Assembly: GCF_001953885.1 (NCBI RefSeq)
Contig: NZ_MQUS01000024.1
Coordinates: 62,001 to 126,000 of the forward strand
From: Streptomyces sp. IMTB 2501
GTDB lineage: Bacteria > Actinomycetota > Actinomycetes > Streptomycetales > Streptomycetaceae
DNA: 64,000 nt
Direction of reading: 5' to 3'
The position numbers and the translations under genes are program-made. How positions within the stretch are numbered: position 1 is the stretch's first letter; every line of letters begins with the position of its first letter. Positions 14,385-23,191 of the stretch are shown here, piece by piece. Below the pieces are notes generated by a model. The model saw nothing but the letters and a program-made list of their open reading frames with translations. It searched no databases and was not told the origin of the DNA.

Positions 14385-15677
14385 GTGACCGTCGTGAAGG
14401 AGCCCCTCTCCGAGAACACCGCCGATGTGATCGTCGTCGGCGCGGGGCCGGCCGGCTCCACCACCGCGTACCACCTCGCCAAGGCCGGTCTCGACGTCCT
14501 GCTCCTGGAGAAGACCGAGTTCCCGCGCGAGAAGGTCTGCGGCGACGGCCTCACCCCGCGCGCGGTGAAGCAGCTCGTGGCCATGGGCGTCGACATCTCC
14601 GAGGAGGCCGGCTGGCTGCGCAACAAGGGGCTGCGCATCATCGGCGGCGGCTCCCGACTTCAGCTGGACTGGCCGGATCTCGCCGCGTACCCGAACTACG
14701 GCCTCGTCCGCAAGCGCGACGACTTCGACGAGCAACTCGCCCGCAACGCCCAGAAGGCCGGCGCCCGCCTCTACGAGCGCTGCAACGTCTCCGGCCCCGT
14801 CCTCGACGACCGCACCGGCCGTATCGCCGGCGTCACCGCCAAGCTCGGCGAGGAGAAGCGCGAGGTCACCTTCCACGCGCCTTTGGTGGTGGCCGCCGAC
14901 GGCAACTCCACCCGCCTGTCCCTCGCGATGGGCCTGCACCGCCGCGAGGACCGCCCCATGGGCGTCGCGGTCCGGACGTATTTCGAGAGCCCCCGCCACG
15001 ACGACGACTACCTGGAGTCCTGGCTGGAGCTGTGGGACCGGCGCGGCCCCCAGGACCGGCTGCTGCCCGGCTACGGCTGGATCTTCGGCATGGGCGACGG
15101 CACGTCCAACGTCGGCCTCGGTGTGCTCAACACCTCCGCCGCCTTCAAGGAGCTGGACTGGCGCGAGATCCTCAAGGCCTGGTGCGCCTCCATGCCCGAG
15201 GACTGGGGCTACACCCCCGAGAACATGACCGGCCCCATCCGCGGCGCCGCCCTGCCCATGGCCTTCAACCGCCAGCCGCACTACACGCGCGGTCTGCTGC
15301 TGGTCGGCGACGCCGGCGGCCTGGTGAACCCCTTCAACGGTGAGGGCATCGCCTACGCCATGGAGTCCGGCCAGATCGCCGCCGACGTCGTCGTCCAGGC
15401 CCACGCGCGGGCCACGCCCGCCCAGCGCGAGATCGCCCTGCAGCGCTACCCGCGCGTCCTCAAGGACACCTACGGCGGCTACTACACGCTCGGCCGCGCC
15501 TTCGTGAAGCTCATCGGCAACCCCAAGGTCATGCAGATCGCCGCCCAGCGCGGCCTCACGCACCCGCTGCTGATGAAGTTCACCCTCAAGCTCCTCGCGA
15601 ACCTCACCGACCCCACGGGCGGCGATGCGATGGACCGCATCATCAACGGCCTGAGCAAGGTGGCCCCGAAGGCGTGA
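14385..15677 (+). CDS. Geranylgeranyl reductase-family flavoenzyme (MenJ-like)
   Basis: 430 residues with an FAD-binding start (VIVVGAGPAGSTTAYHLAKA, residues 15-34), the GGR motif FPREKVCGDGLTPRAV (46-61), a second FAD site RGLLLVGDAGGLVNPFNGEG (about 304-323) and the C-terminal helical zone. These mark the geranylgeranyl-reductase family. Mycobacterium tuberculosis MenJ, which saturates one isoprene of menaquinone, belongs here and also lies near menaquinone and polyprenyl synthase genes. The location 1.1 kb after menG and 2.4 kb before nuo supports the same role, making partly saturated MK-9 species typical of Streptomyces. The specific substrate is inferred. The GTG start lies behind a GGGGAG ribosome binding site. 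Confidence 0.88.
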   Translation: MTVVKEPLSENTADVIVVGAGPAGSTTAYHLAKAGLDVLLLEKTEFPREKVCGDGLTPRAVKQLVAMGVDISEEAGWLRNKGLRIIGGGSRLQLDWPDLAAYPNYGLVRKRDDFDEQLARNAQKAGARLYERCNVSGPVLDDRTGRIAGVTAKLGEEKREVTFHAPLVVAADGNSTRLSLAMGLHRREDRPMGVAVRTYFESPRHDDDYLESWLELWDRRGPQDRLLPGYGWIFGMGDGTSNVGLGVLNTSAAFKELDWREILKAWCASMPEDWGYTPENMTGPIRGAALPMAFNRQPHYTRGLLLVGDAGGLVNPFNGEGIAYAMESGQIAADVVVQAHARATPAQREIALQRYPRVLKDTYGGYYTLGRAFVKLIGNPKVMQIAAQRGLTHPLLMKFTLKLLANLTDPTGGDAMDRIINGLSKVAPKA

Positions 15678-15685
15678 GCCTCTTC

Positions 15686-15715
15686 CCGGGCCTCCAGAGC
15701 CTCTTCTAGGCCCGG
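15686..15715. terminator. Hairpin between the convergent MenJ-like and deformylase genes
   Basis: CCGGGCC (15686-15692) pairs with GGCCCGG (15709-15715) around a 16-nt loop. The right arm overlaps the last codons of the reverse-strand deformylase gene. Confidence 0.4.
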
Positions 15716-16332
15716 CTCAGCTCCTCGGCCCGGGCGGCCCGGCGGGCGAACACCTCGTCCCGCCGGTCCGCCATCTGCCGCAGCGCGTCCTTTTTCTCCC
15801 GCTTGGAGAGCCGATCCAGGTACAGGTACCCGTTGGTGTGGTCGGTCTCGTGGATGAGGCAGCGCGCGAAGTACCCCGTGCCCTCGATGACGACCGGCCG
15901 GCCGTCCCTGTCCTGCCCGCGTACGACGGCCCGGTCCGGCCGCGGCACGGTCATCACGGCACCCGGCACCGACAGACAGCCCTCGCCCTCGTCCAGCAAC
16001 CGCCGCCCGCTCGTGGGCGTTTCGAGCACCGGATTGACGATGTGCCCGACATGTCGGACACCGTCGTCATCGGGGCAGTCGTACACGAAGAGCCGTAGAC
16101 CGACCCCGACCTGATTCGCCGCCAGTCCCGCCCCTTCGGCGACATACAGGGTGAGGAACATGTCGTCGATGAGTGCGGCGAGGTCGGGCCCGAACTCCGT
16201 GACGTCCCGGCACGGCTTGTGCAGGATCTCCTCGCCGACCTCGGTGATGCGGCGCACCGCACCGCGCCGGGCCTCGGGGGTGTGGCGGGGGTGGTAGTCG
16301 GCTGGCCTTCCCTGTACGAACACGCGTGGCAT
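15706..16332 (-). CDS. def: Peptide deformylase
   Basis: 208 residues. All three metal/catalytic motifs are present: motif 1 GLAANQVG (residues 69-76), motif 2 EGCLSVPG with ligand C119, and motif 3 HETDH with H161, E162 and H165. Motif 1 is usually GLAAPQIG/GLAANQIG, so Asn at the fourth position is a known variant. The enzyme removes the formyl group from nascent proteins. A 25-residue N-terminal extension (MPRVFVQGRPADYHPRHTPEARR) precedes the fold. Streptomyces carry several def copies and this is one of the longer type. It stands alone between two hairpins. Confidence 0.93.
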   Translation of the reverse strand: MPRVFVQGRPADYHPRHTPEARRGAVRRITEVGEEILHKPCRDVTEFGPDLAALIDDMFLTLYVAEGAGLAANQVGVGLRLFVYDCPDDDGVRHVGHIVNPVLETPTSGRRLLDEGEGCLSVPGAVMTVPRPDRAVVRGQDRDGRPVVIEGTGYFARCLIHETDHTNGYLYLDRLSKREKKDALRQMADRRDEVFARRAARAEELSRA

Positions 16333-16425
16333 GGCGCGGTCTCCTTCGCTCGTGGACGGACCGCCGGACGGCGGCCCGTGCCGAGCTTGCCAGGGACCGC
16401 GCCCTGGTGTGCCGGGAACGACGCA

Positions 16426-16455
16426 AGGGCCGCTGCCCCGAGCGGCTGCGGCCCT
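16426..16455 (-). terminator. Hairpin after the NlpC/P60 gene
   Basis: AGGGCCGC (16426-16433) and GCGGCCCT (16448-16455) form perfect 8-bp arms. It lies 28 bp after the stop codon of the reverse-strand hydrolase gene. A second small hairpin, CAGGG-N6-CCCTG, sits at 16391-16406. Confidence 0.6.
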
Positions 16456-16482
16456 ACGCGCGTTGAGAGGCGCCTGGAGCGC

Positions 16483-17283
16483 TCAGAGCACCCGGACGGC
16501 GCCGGTCGGCGGGTCGTACGACAGCGGCTTCTCGACGATGCCGGTGGACGGGTTCTGCGCGCCGACGAACATGCCGTCGCCGACGTACACCGCTACGTGG
16601 TACGCGCTGCCCGCGCCGCCCCAGTAGAGGATGTCGCCCGGCTGCAGGTTGCTCAGCGAGACCTGCGTGCCGGAGGTCGACTGGTCCTGGGAGACGCGCG
16701 GCAGGCTGACGCCGATCTCCTTGAAGGCGGCCTGCACCAGGCCGGAGCAGTCGTAGGCGCTCGGGCCGGAGGCGCCCAGGACGTAGGACTTGCCGATCTG
16801 CGCCTTCACGAAGGAGATGACGGACGCGGCCGAACCGGTCGCCGTGGACGTGCTGCCGGAGTCCGACGTGGCGGAGAGCGTCGTCCGCTCCGCGTTGCGG
16901 GAGGCGCGGGCGGCGGCCTCCGTACGGGCGGCCTCGTCGGCCTTCTTCTTGGCCTCGGCGGCCTTCTGCTTGGCCTCGGCGAGGTCCGCCTTGGCCTGCT
17001 TCGCGGCGTTTGCGGCAGCCGCGTCACGCTCGGCCTGCAGCTGGTAGTTCGCGGCGGCCTGCTGGGTGGCGTCCGCGGACTTGGCAGCCTGAGCGGCCAG
17101 GTCGGCCGTCAGGGTGGGCAGTTCGAGGGTCTGCGTCACCGGCTCGGAGGCGTTCGCCGAGCCGGACGCCCCGGCGACTGCCAGGGAGCTGAGGACGCCA
17201 CCGGCAACTCCGGCCCGCATCGCGAGGGACGACGCGCTGCGGCGGGGCTTCCGGTGGCTGCGTATGTGAGCGGTGTGGGACAT
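16483..17283 (-). CDS. Secreted NlpC/P60 peptidoglycan hydrolase with coiled coil
   Basis: 266 residues from MSHTAHIRSHRKPRR. A basic start and a hydrophobic stretch to about residue 45 (VAGGVLSSLAVAGASGSANA) form a signal peptide. Residues 55-125 are an Ala/Lys/Glu-rich coiled coil (KQAKADLAEAKQKAAEAKKK). A Ser/Thr linker leads to the NlpC/P60 domain at about 155-266, with catalytic Cys in AYDCSGLVQAAFKEIG, His in SAYHVAVYVGDG, and the LQPGDILYW block. It cleaves D-gamma-glutamyl-diaminopimelate bonds in the wall. An AAGGAG lies about 25 nt before this ATG, so a start at 17313 adding ten residues is possible. I looked for a c-di-AMP riboswitch in its leader and saw none. Confidence 0.88.
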   Translation of the reverse strand: MSHTAHIRSHRKPRRSASSLAMRAGVAGGVLSSLAVAGASGSANASEPVTQTLELPTLTADLAAQAAKSADATQQAAANYQLQAERDAAAANAAKQAKADLAEAKQKAAEAKKKADEAARTEAAARASRNAERTTLSATSDSGSTSTATGSAASVISFVKAQIGKSYVLGASGPSAYDCSGLVQAAFKEIGVSLPRVSQDQSTSGTQVSLSNLQPGDILYWGGAGSAYHVAVYVGDGMFVGAQNPSTGIVEKPLSYDPPTGAVRVL

Positions 17284-17414
17284 GGGAACAACCGGTACCA
17301 GGGGCTCCTTCATATCTTCAAGAAACGTGTGCTGCGCCACAGTTGCTCAATCGAGACCGAGAATCCCGAGCGTGCCGCTCTTTATTGACGCCGTAACGGA
17401 CATTGCGGACGTCG

Positions 17415-17434
17415 GTGATCAAGCCCTTGATCAC
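17415..17434. promoter_or_regulatory. Perfect GTGATCAAG/CTTGATCAC palindrome
   Basis: 9-bp arms separated by CC, about 130 bp upstream of the nlpC start on the reverse strand. A TTTGATCA follows 6 bp later. It is probably an operator because it is AT-containing and sits upstream of both divergent units. The binding protein is unknown. Confidence 0.55.
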
Positions 17435-17903
17435 GGTCTTTGATCATTACGTCCGAATTGCCCCACGCCTACCACTGGTTGAGATGGTTGGCCAAGCCCG
17501 CTTCCCAGGGACCTCTCATCGATGTGGCGGAGGTCACGGAACGGTTACCGGAACCGTCGCGTCCCGTGTGCGCGGAGCTCGTGAATGCGTGCACGCGTCC
17601 GCGCCACGTCCACATCCCGCCCCGTGCCTCCCTCTCATGTGTGAATGGGGTCCACTATCAGCCAGCTGCGTCCAGCGCCAATTTGCATGCAGCGGAACTC
17701 TCTTGATATTGAGACGACCCCTCCGGCCTGCGATGACTGGCGAAAATGTCACCTCTGGTGATCAACTGAACGCTTCACGTACGAAGATCACCCATCATCC
17801 GACTTCATGATCCTTCGTCAGGTGGTGGAGATCACAAAGCTTGTGGAATACGCCGTGTCGCAGATCACAGAGTGACGGGCATAAGATGCGTGGCAGCTGG
17901 GCT

Positions 17904-17919
17904 TGTGACCTGCTTCACA
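17904..17919 (+). promoter_or_regulatory. Rex-type operator (ROP) upstream of nuoA
   Basis: TGTGA-CCTGCT-TCACA at 17904-17919 fits the Streptomyces Rex consensus TGTGAACGCGTTCACA in both half-sites. It lies 116 bp before the nuoA start and just after a TAAGAT (17882-17887) that could be a -10. Rex is an NADH-sensing repressor, and nuo is an established Rex target in S. coelicolor. The same 5+6+5 layout would also fit a CRP-type protein, so Rex is favoured by context rather than proven. Confidence 0.75.
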
Positions 17920-18034
17920 TGTTCTCGATCTTCGCCCGGACGAGCGGGGCTTGTGGGACCGGTGAGGCGGATGTGAGTCCGGTGCACCAGTGCAACCGCC
18001 AGCAGTCAGCGCCGACTGAGAGGAGCGAGGAGCG

Positions 18035-18394
18035 GTGAACGCGTATGCGCCCATCCTCGTACTGGGAGCCCTCGGGGCAGGCTTTGCGATCTTCTCCGTG
18101 GTCATGGCCACGCTGATCGGTCCGAAGCGGTACAACCGCGCCAAGCTCGAGGCCTACGAGTGCGGTATCGAGCCGACCCCCACGCCGGCCGGCGGCGGGC
18201 GCTTCCCCATCAAGTACTACCTGACGGCGATGCTCTTCATCGTCTTCGACATCGAGATCGTCTTCCTCTATCCCTGGGCCGTCACCTTCGACGCCCTGGG
18301 GATTTTCGGGCTCGTGGAGATGCTGCTCTTCGTGCTCACCGTCTTCGTCGCGTACGCGTACGTATGGCGGCGCGGCGGCCTGGAATGGGACTGA
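18035..18394 (+). CDS. nuoA: NADH-quinone oxidoreductase subunit A
   Basis: 119 residues with three membrane helices (residues 4-26, 63-83 and 90-112). The family signature YECGIEP is at residues 44-50, before the Gly/Pro-rich FPIKYYLTAMLFIVFDIEIVF block. NuoA is a small membrane subunit at the joint between the arms of complex I; its loop helps form the quinone site. The start is GTG with GAGGAGCGAGGAGC upstream. It opens the complete 14-gene operon, about 115 bp after the Rex-type operator. nuoB follows after 13 bp. Confidence 0.97.
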   Translation: MNAYAPILVLGALGAGFAIFSVVMATLIGPKRYNRAKLEAYECGIEPTPTPAGGGRFPIKYYLTAMLFIVFDIEIVFLYPWAVTFDALGIFGLVEMLLFVLTVFVAYAYVWRRGGLEWD

Positions 18395-18407
18395 GGGGCC
18401 TTTAGAC

Positions 18408-18958
<551 letters not shown>

Positions 18959-18962
<4 letters not shown>

Positions 18963-19729
18963 GCGACGCGAACGGCAACGGCGCAGGCGGCGTGAACGGG
19001 TCCGCGAACGGGGTGAACCCCGAGAAGGACCTCTCCGCCTCCAACCTCCCCGGCCAGCGCGGCCAGGGCGGCGAGGAGATCCGCGTCCAGCGCGGCATGT
19101 TCGGTGCTGCCAACGGCGGCGACACCTCCGGCTACGACGGCCTGGTCCGCTCGGTCCGACTCCCGGGACCGGCGACCCGCCCCTACGGCGGCTGGTTCGA
19201 CGAGGTCGCCGACGAACTGGAAGGCGCCCTGGAGGAACAGGGACTCGTCCCGGACAACGCCGTCGAGAAGACGGTCGTCGACCGCGACGAGATCACCTTC
19301 CACATCGAACGCGAACACCTGGTCCGCGTCGCCCGCACCCTGCGCGACGACCCGGCCCTGCGCTTCGAACTGTGCACCGGCGTCAGCGGCGTCCACTACC
19401 CGCACGACAAGGGCCGCGAGCTGCACGCCGTCTATCACCTGCGCTCGATCACCCACAACCGGCTGATCCGCATCGAGGTCAGCGCCCCCGACGCCGACCC
19501 GCACATCCCGTCGCTCGTCCCGGTGTACCCGACGAACGACTGGCACGAGCGCGAGACCTACGACTTCTTCGGGATCGTCTTCGACGGTCACCCGGCGCTG
19601 ACGCGGATCATGATGCCGGACGACTGGCAGGGCCATCCGCAGCGCAAGGACTACCCCCTCGGCGGCATCCCCGTCGAGTACAAGGGCGCCCAGATCCCGG
19701 CTCCGGACCAGCGGAGGTCGTACTCGTGA
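18959..19729 (+). CDS. nuoC: NADH-quinone oxidoreductase subunit C
   Basis: 256 residues. The first 75 are a disordered Asn/Gly/Glu-rich extension not found in short forms (NGNGAGGVNGSANGVNPEK). The conserved domain is at about 85-235, with the 30-kDa-subunit signature ERETYDFFGIVFDGHP and the end block RKDYPLGG. It belongs to the peripheral arm, beside NuoD. NuoC and NuoD are separate genes here, not fused as in E. coli. Start and stop overlap with the neighbours (ATGA and GTGA), so translation is coupled. Confidence 0.96.
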
Positions 19730-21066
19730 GCACGCAGTCAGCATCCGACGCGTCGGCCGCCTCGGCGCGCGAGACCACCGAAGGCACCGTGTACACGGTG
19801 ACCGGTGGCGACTGGGACGAGGTCGTCCAGTCCGCGACCCGCGCCGACGACGAACGCATCGTCGTCAACATGGGTCCCCAGCACCCCTCCACCCACGGAG
19901 TGCTCCGCCTGATCCTGGAGATCGAGGGCGAGACCGTCACCGAGGCCCGCTGCGGCATCGGCTATCTGCACACCGGCATCGAGAAGAACCTCGAGTTCCG
20001 CACGTGGACGCAGGGCACCACCTTCGTCACGCGCATGGACTACCTGACGTCCTTCTTCAACGAGACCGCCTACTGTCTCGCCGTCGAGAAACTCCTCGGC
20101 ATCGAGGACGAGATCACCGAACGCGCCAAGATCATCCGGGTACTCCTGATGGAGCTGAACCGGATGTCCTCCCATCTGGTGTGCATCGCCACCGGCGGCA
20201 TGGAACTGGGCGCCACCACGATCATGATCTACGGCTTCCGTGATCGTGAAATGATTCTCGACCTCTACGAGCTCATCACGGGCCTCAGGATGAACCACGC
20301 GTACATCCGCCCCGGCGGACTCGCCCAGGACCTGCCGCCCGGCGCGGTGGACCAGATCCGCGAGTTCGTGAAGAAGATGAAGAAGAACCTCCCCGAGTAC
20401 GACAAGCTCGCCACCGGGAATCCCATCTTCAAGGCCCGCATGCAGGACATCGGCTACCTCGACCTGGCCGGCTGCATGGCCCTCGGCGCCACCGGCCCGA
20501 TCCTGCGCTCCACCGGCCTGCCGCACGACCTGCGCAAGGCCCAGCCGTACTGCGACTACGAGACGTACGACTTCGAGATCCCGGTCGCCGACAGCTGCGA
20601 CGCCTACGGCCGCTTCCTGGTCCGGCTGGAGGAGATGCGCCAGTCGCTCAGGATCGTCGAGCAGTGCCTGGACCGGCTCCAGCCGGGGCCGGTCATGGTC
20701 GCCGACAAGAAGATCGCCTGGCCCGCCCAGCTCGCCCTGGGACCGGACGGACTCGGCAACTCCCTCGACCACATCAAGAAGATCATGGGCACCTCCATGG
20801 AGGCCCTGATCCATCACTTCAAACTCGTCACCGAGGGCTTCCGCGTCCCGCCGGGACAGGCGTACGCGGCCGTCGAGTCCCCCAAGGGTGAGCTAGGCGT
20901 GCACGCCGTCTCCGACGGCGGCACCCGCCCCTATCGGGTCCACTTCCGTGACCCGTCCTTCACCAACCTGCAGGCCATGGCGGCGATGTGCGAAGGCGGC
21001 CAGGTCGCCGACGTCATCGTCGCCGTCGCGTCCATCGACCCCGTGATGGGAGGCGTCGACCGGTGA
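19726..21066 (+). CDS. nuoD: NADH-quinone oxidoreductase subunit D
   Basis: 446 residues, homologous to the large subunit of NiFe hydrogenases. Residues 1-40 are a Ser/Ala-rich leader and the core starts at VVNMGPQHPSTHGVLRL. Other blocks are IGYLHTGIEKN, TYCLAVEKLL-type AYCLAVEKLLGIE, and IYGFRDREMILDLYE. The C-terminal VHFRDPSFTNLQ is conserved. The quinone-site residues His and Tyr lie in QHPSTHG and MDYLTSFFNE. It pairs with NuoB around cluster N2. It starts at GTG, overlapping nuoC by 4 nt. Confidence 0.97.
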   Translation: MSTQSASDASAASARETTEGTVYTVTGGDWDEVVQSATRADDERIVVNMGPQHPSTHGVLRLILEIEGETVTEARCGIGYLHTGIEKNLEFRTWTQGTTFVTRMDYLTSFFNETAYCLAVEKLLGIEDEITERAKIIRVLLMELNRMSSHLVCIATGGMELGATTIMIYGFRDREMILDLYELITGLRMNHAYIRPGGLAQDLPPGAVDQIREFVKKMKKNLPEYDKLATGNPIFKARMQDIGYLDLAGCMALGATGPILRSTGLPHDLRKAQPYCDYETYDFEIPVADSCDAYGRFLVRLEEMRQSLRIVEQCLDRLQPGPVMVADKKIAWPAQLALGPDGLGNSLDHIKKIMGTSMEALIHHFKLVTEGFRVPPGQAYAAVESPKGELGVHAVSDGGTRPYRVHFRDPSFTNLQAMAAMCEGGQVADVIVAVASIDPVMGGVDR

Positions 21067-21845
21067 CCACCTCTTCTTCGGAGCGGGGCGTCAGCCTGGG
21101 TATGCCCGAACTGCCCGCGCCCGCGTACCCGGACGATGTCCGGGCCCGCCTGGAGGCGGACGCACGCGAGATCATCGCGCGCTACCCGGACTCCCGGTCC
21201 GCCCTGCTCCCACTGCTCCACCTCGTGCAGTCGGAGGAGGGCCATGTCACGCGCACCGGAATGCGGTTCTGCGCGGACATGCTGGACCTGACCACGGCCG
21301 AGGTCACGGCCGTAGCCACCTTCTACACCATGTACCGGCGGGGGCCGTCCGGTGACTACCAGGTCGGTGTGTGCACCAACACCCTGTGCGCGGTGATGGG
21401 CGGAGACGCGATCTTCGAGACCCTCCAGGAACACCTGGGCGTCGGCAACGGCGAGACCACCGACGACGGCAAGGTCACCCTGGAGCACATCGAGTGCAAC
21501 GCGGCCTGCGACTACGCGCCGGTCGTGATGGTCAACTGGGAGTTCTTCGACAACCAGACGCCGGGCAGCGCCAAGCGCCTGGTCGACGATCTGCGCGAGG
21601 GACGGCCCGTGCACCCCACGCGCGGGGCGCGGCTGTGCACGTTCAAGGAGACCGCGCGGATCCTGGCCGGCTTCCCCGACGAGCGGCCAGGGGCCGTCGA
21701 GGAGAGCGGCGGTGCGGGACCCGCGTCGCTGGTGGGCCTTCGCCTGGCAAGGGGAGAGGCCGCACCCGCGCGCGTGGTCCATCCGCGTGCACAGGAACCC
21801 CAGGATGCGCCGTCCGCGGGCGAGGCCGAAGAGGAGGGGGAGTGA
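21063..21845 (+). CDS. nuoE: NADH-quinone oxidoreductase subunit E
   Basis: 260 residues. The thioredoxin-like [2Fe-2S] (N1a) domain has all four ligands: CTNTLC (C-x4-C) and CNAAC (C-x3-C). The helical N-terminal part holds HLVQSEEGHVTRTGM and TAEVTAVATFYTMY. A tail of about 70 residues (from DERPGAVEESGG) rich in Ala, Glu and Pro is longer than in many bacteria and has no known role. It forms the NADH-input module with NuoF. GTG start overlapping nuoD by 4 nt. Confidence 0.96.
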   Translation: MTTSSSERGVSLGMPELPAPAYPDDVRARLEADAREIIARYPDSRSALLPLLHLVQSEEGHVTRTGMRFCADMLDLTTAEVTAVATFYTMYRRGPSGDYQVGVCTNTLCAVMGGDAIFETLQEHLGVGNGETTDDGKVTLEHIECNAACDYAPVVMVNWEFFDNQTPGSAKRLVDDLREGRPVHPTRGARLCTFKETARILAGFPDERPGAVEESGGAGPASLVGLRLARGEAAPARVVHPRAQEPQDAPSAGEAEEEGE

Positions 21846-23191
21846 TGACCGTGGCAGCCGAACTCAAGGACACGAGCCCCGAGAAGCTTCTCGCACCCGT
21901 GCTGTCGGCCTTCTGGGACGAGGACCGGTCCTGGACTCTGGACGTCTACCGGAGGCACGAGGGGTACGAGGGGCTCCGCAAGGCGCTCGCCATGTCACCG
22001 GACGACGTGATCGCGTACGTCAAGGACTCCGGGCTGCGCGGCCGCGGCGGCGCGGGATTCCCGACCGGAATGAAGTGGCAGTTCATTCCGCAGGGAGATG
22101 GGAAACCGCACTATCTAGTTGTCAACGCCGACGAGTCGGAGCCCGGGACGTGCAAGGACATCCCGCTCCTCTTCGCGAACCCGCATAGCCTCATCGAGGG
22201 CATCGTGATCGCGTGCTATGCCATCAGGTCGTCGCATGCCTTCATCTATCTGCGTGGTGAAGTCGTCCCCGTTCTGCGGCGGTTGCACGAGGCCGTGCGC
22301 GAGGCCTACGCGGCGGGCTACCTCGGCGAGAACGTCCTGGGCAGCGGCCTCGACCTCCACCTCACCGTGCACGCGGGCGCCGGCGCGTACATCTGCGGTG
22401 AGGAGACCGCACTGCTCGACTCGCTCGAAGGCCGCCGTGGTCAACCGCGGCTCCGTCCCCCCTTCCCTGCGGTGGAAGGCCTCTACGCCTGTCCGACTGT
22501 GGTGAATAACGTCGAATCCATCGCGTCGGTTCCCGCCATCCTGCAAAACGGGAAAGAATGGTTCAGGTCGATGGGCAGCGAGAAGTCCCCGGGCTTCACG
22601 CTCTACTCGCTCAGCGGCCACGTGGCGAGCCCCGGCCAGTACGAGGCGCCGCTCGGCATCACGCTCCGCCAGCTCCTCGAGATGAGCGGCGGCATGCGGC
22701 CGGGCCACCGCCTGAAGTTCTGGACCCCCGGCGGCTCCTCGACGCCGATGTTCACCGACGAGCACCTCGACGTCCCTCTTGATTACGAAGGAGTGGGCGC
22801 CGCGGGTTCCATGCTCGGCACGAAAGCCCTGCAGTGCTTCGACGAGACGACCTGCGTGGTGCGGGCAGTGACCCGCTGGACCGAGTTCTACGCCCACGAG
22901 TCCTGTGGCAAGTGCACGCCCTGCCGCGAAGGCACGTACTGGCTCGTGCAGTTGCTGCGGGACATCGAGGCCGGCAAGGGGACCATGTCCGACCTCGGCA
23001 AGCTCGCCGACATCGCCGACAACATCAACGGCAAGTCCTTCTGCGCCCTCGGCGACGGCGCCGCGTCCCCGATCTTCTCCTCGCTGAAGTACTTCCGCGC
23101 GGAGTACGAGCAGCACATCACGGGCCGGGGCTGCCCCTTCGACCCGGCCAAGTCGACGGCCTGGGCGGACCGCCCGGAGGTGAACGCATGA
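21845..23191 (+). CDS. nuoF: NADH-quinone oxidoreductase subunit F
   Basis: 448 residues from ATG 21845, behind GGAGGGGG. An in-frame GTG three bases earlier (21842) is also possible. It binds FMN and NADH: RGRGGAGFPTGMKW and VNADESEPGTCKDIPLL are the signature segments. AGAYICGEETALLDSLEG follows. The N3 [4Fe-4S] ligands are in ESCGKCTPCREGT plus a later Cys in SFCALGDGAA. It is the entry point for electrons from NADH in the peripheral arm. It overlaps nuoE by one base and nuoG by four. Confidence 0.97.
   Translation: MTVAAELKDTSPEKLLAPVLSAFWDEDRSWTLDVYRRHEGYEGLRKALAMSPDDVIAYVKDSGLRGRGGAGFPTGMKWQFIPQGDGKPHYLVVNADESEPGTCKDIPLLFANPHSLIEGIVIACYAIRSSHAFIYLRGEVVPVLRRLHEAVREAYAAGYLGENVLGSGLDLHLTVHAGAGAYICGEETALLDSLEGRRGQPRLRPPFPAVEGLYACPTVVNNVESIASVPAILQNGKEWFRSMGSEKSPGFTLYSLSGHVASPGQYEAPLGITLRQLLEMSGGMRPGHRLKFWTPGGSSTPMFTDEHLDVPLDYEGVGAAGSMLGTKALQCFDETTCVVRAVTRWTEFYAHESCGKCTPCREGTYWLVQLLRDIEAGKGTMSDLGKLADIADNINGKSFCALGDGAASPIFSSLKYFRAEYEQHITGRGCPFDPAKSTAWADRPEVNA

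Larger units (their letters stand above)
17284..18034. other. 750-bp control region between nlpC/P60 and nuoA
   Basis: No gene. GC content is clearly lower than in the neighbours. It carries a perfect palindrome (17415-17434), an ACGGTT-N5-AACCGT repeat (17541-17557), several GATCA words, a CACAA-N3-TTGTG repeat (17833-17845), a tentative -10 TAAGAT (17882-17887) and the Rex-type operator (17904-17919). The promoters of the divergent nlpC and nuo units must lie here. Confidence 0.7.

Noticed and set aside
17284..17480. c-di-AMP riboswitch ahead of the NlpC/P60 gene
   Set aside because: Searched because such genes often have it in Streptomyces. The conserved GACAGCTCACC/GCAGGC and GGGGTGAA blocks are absent.
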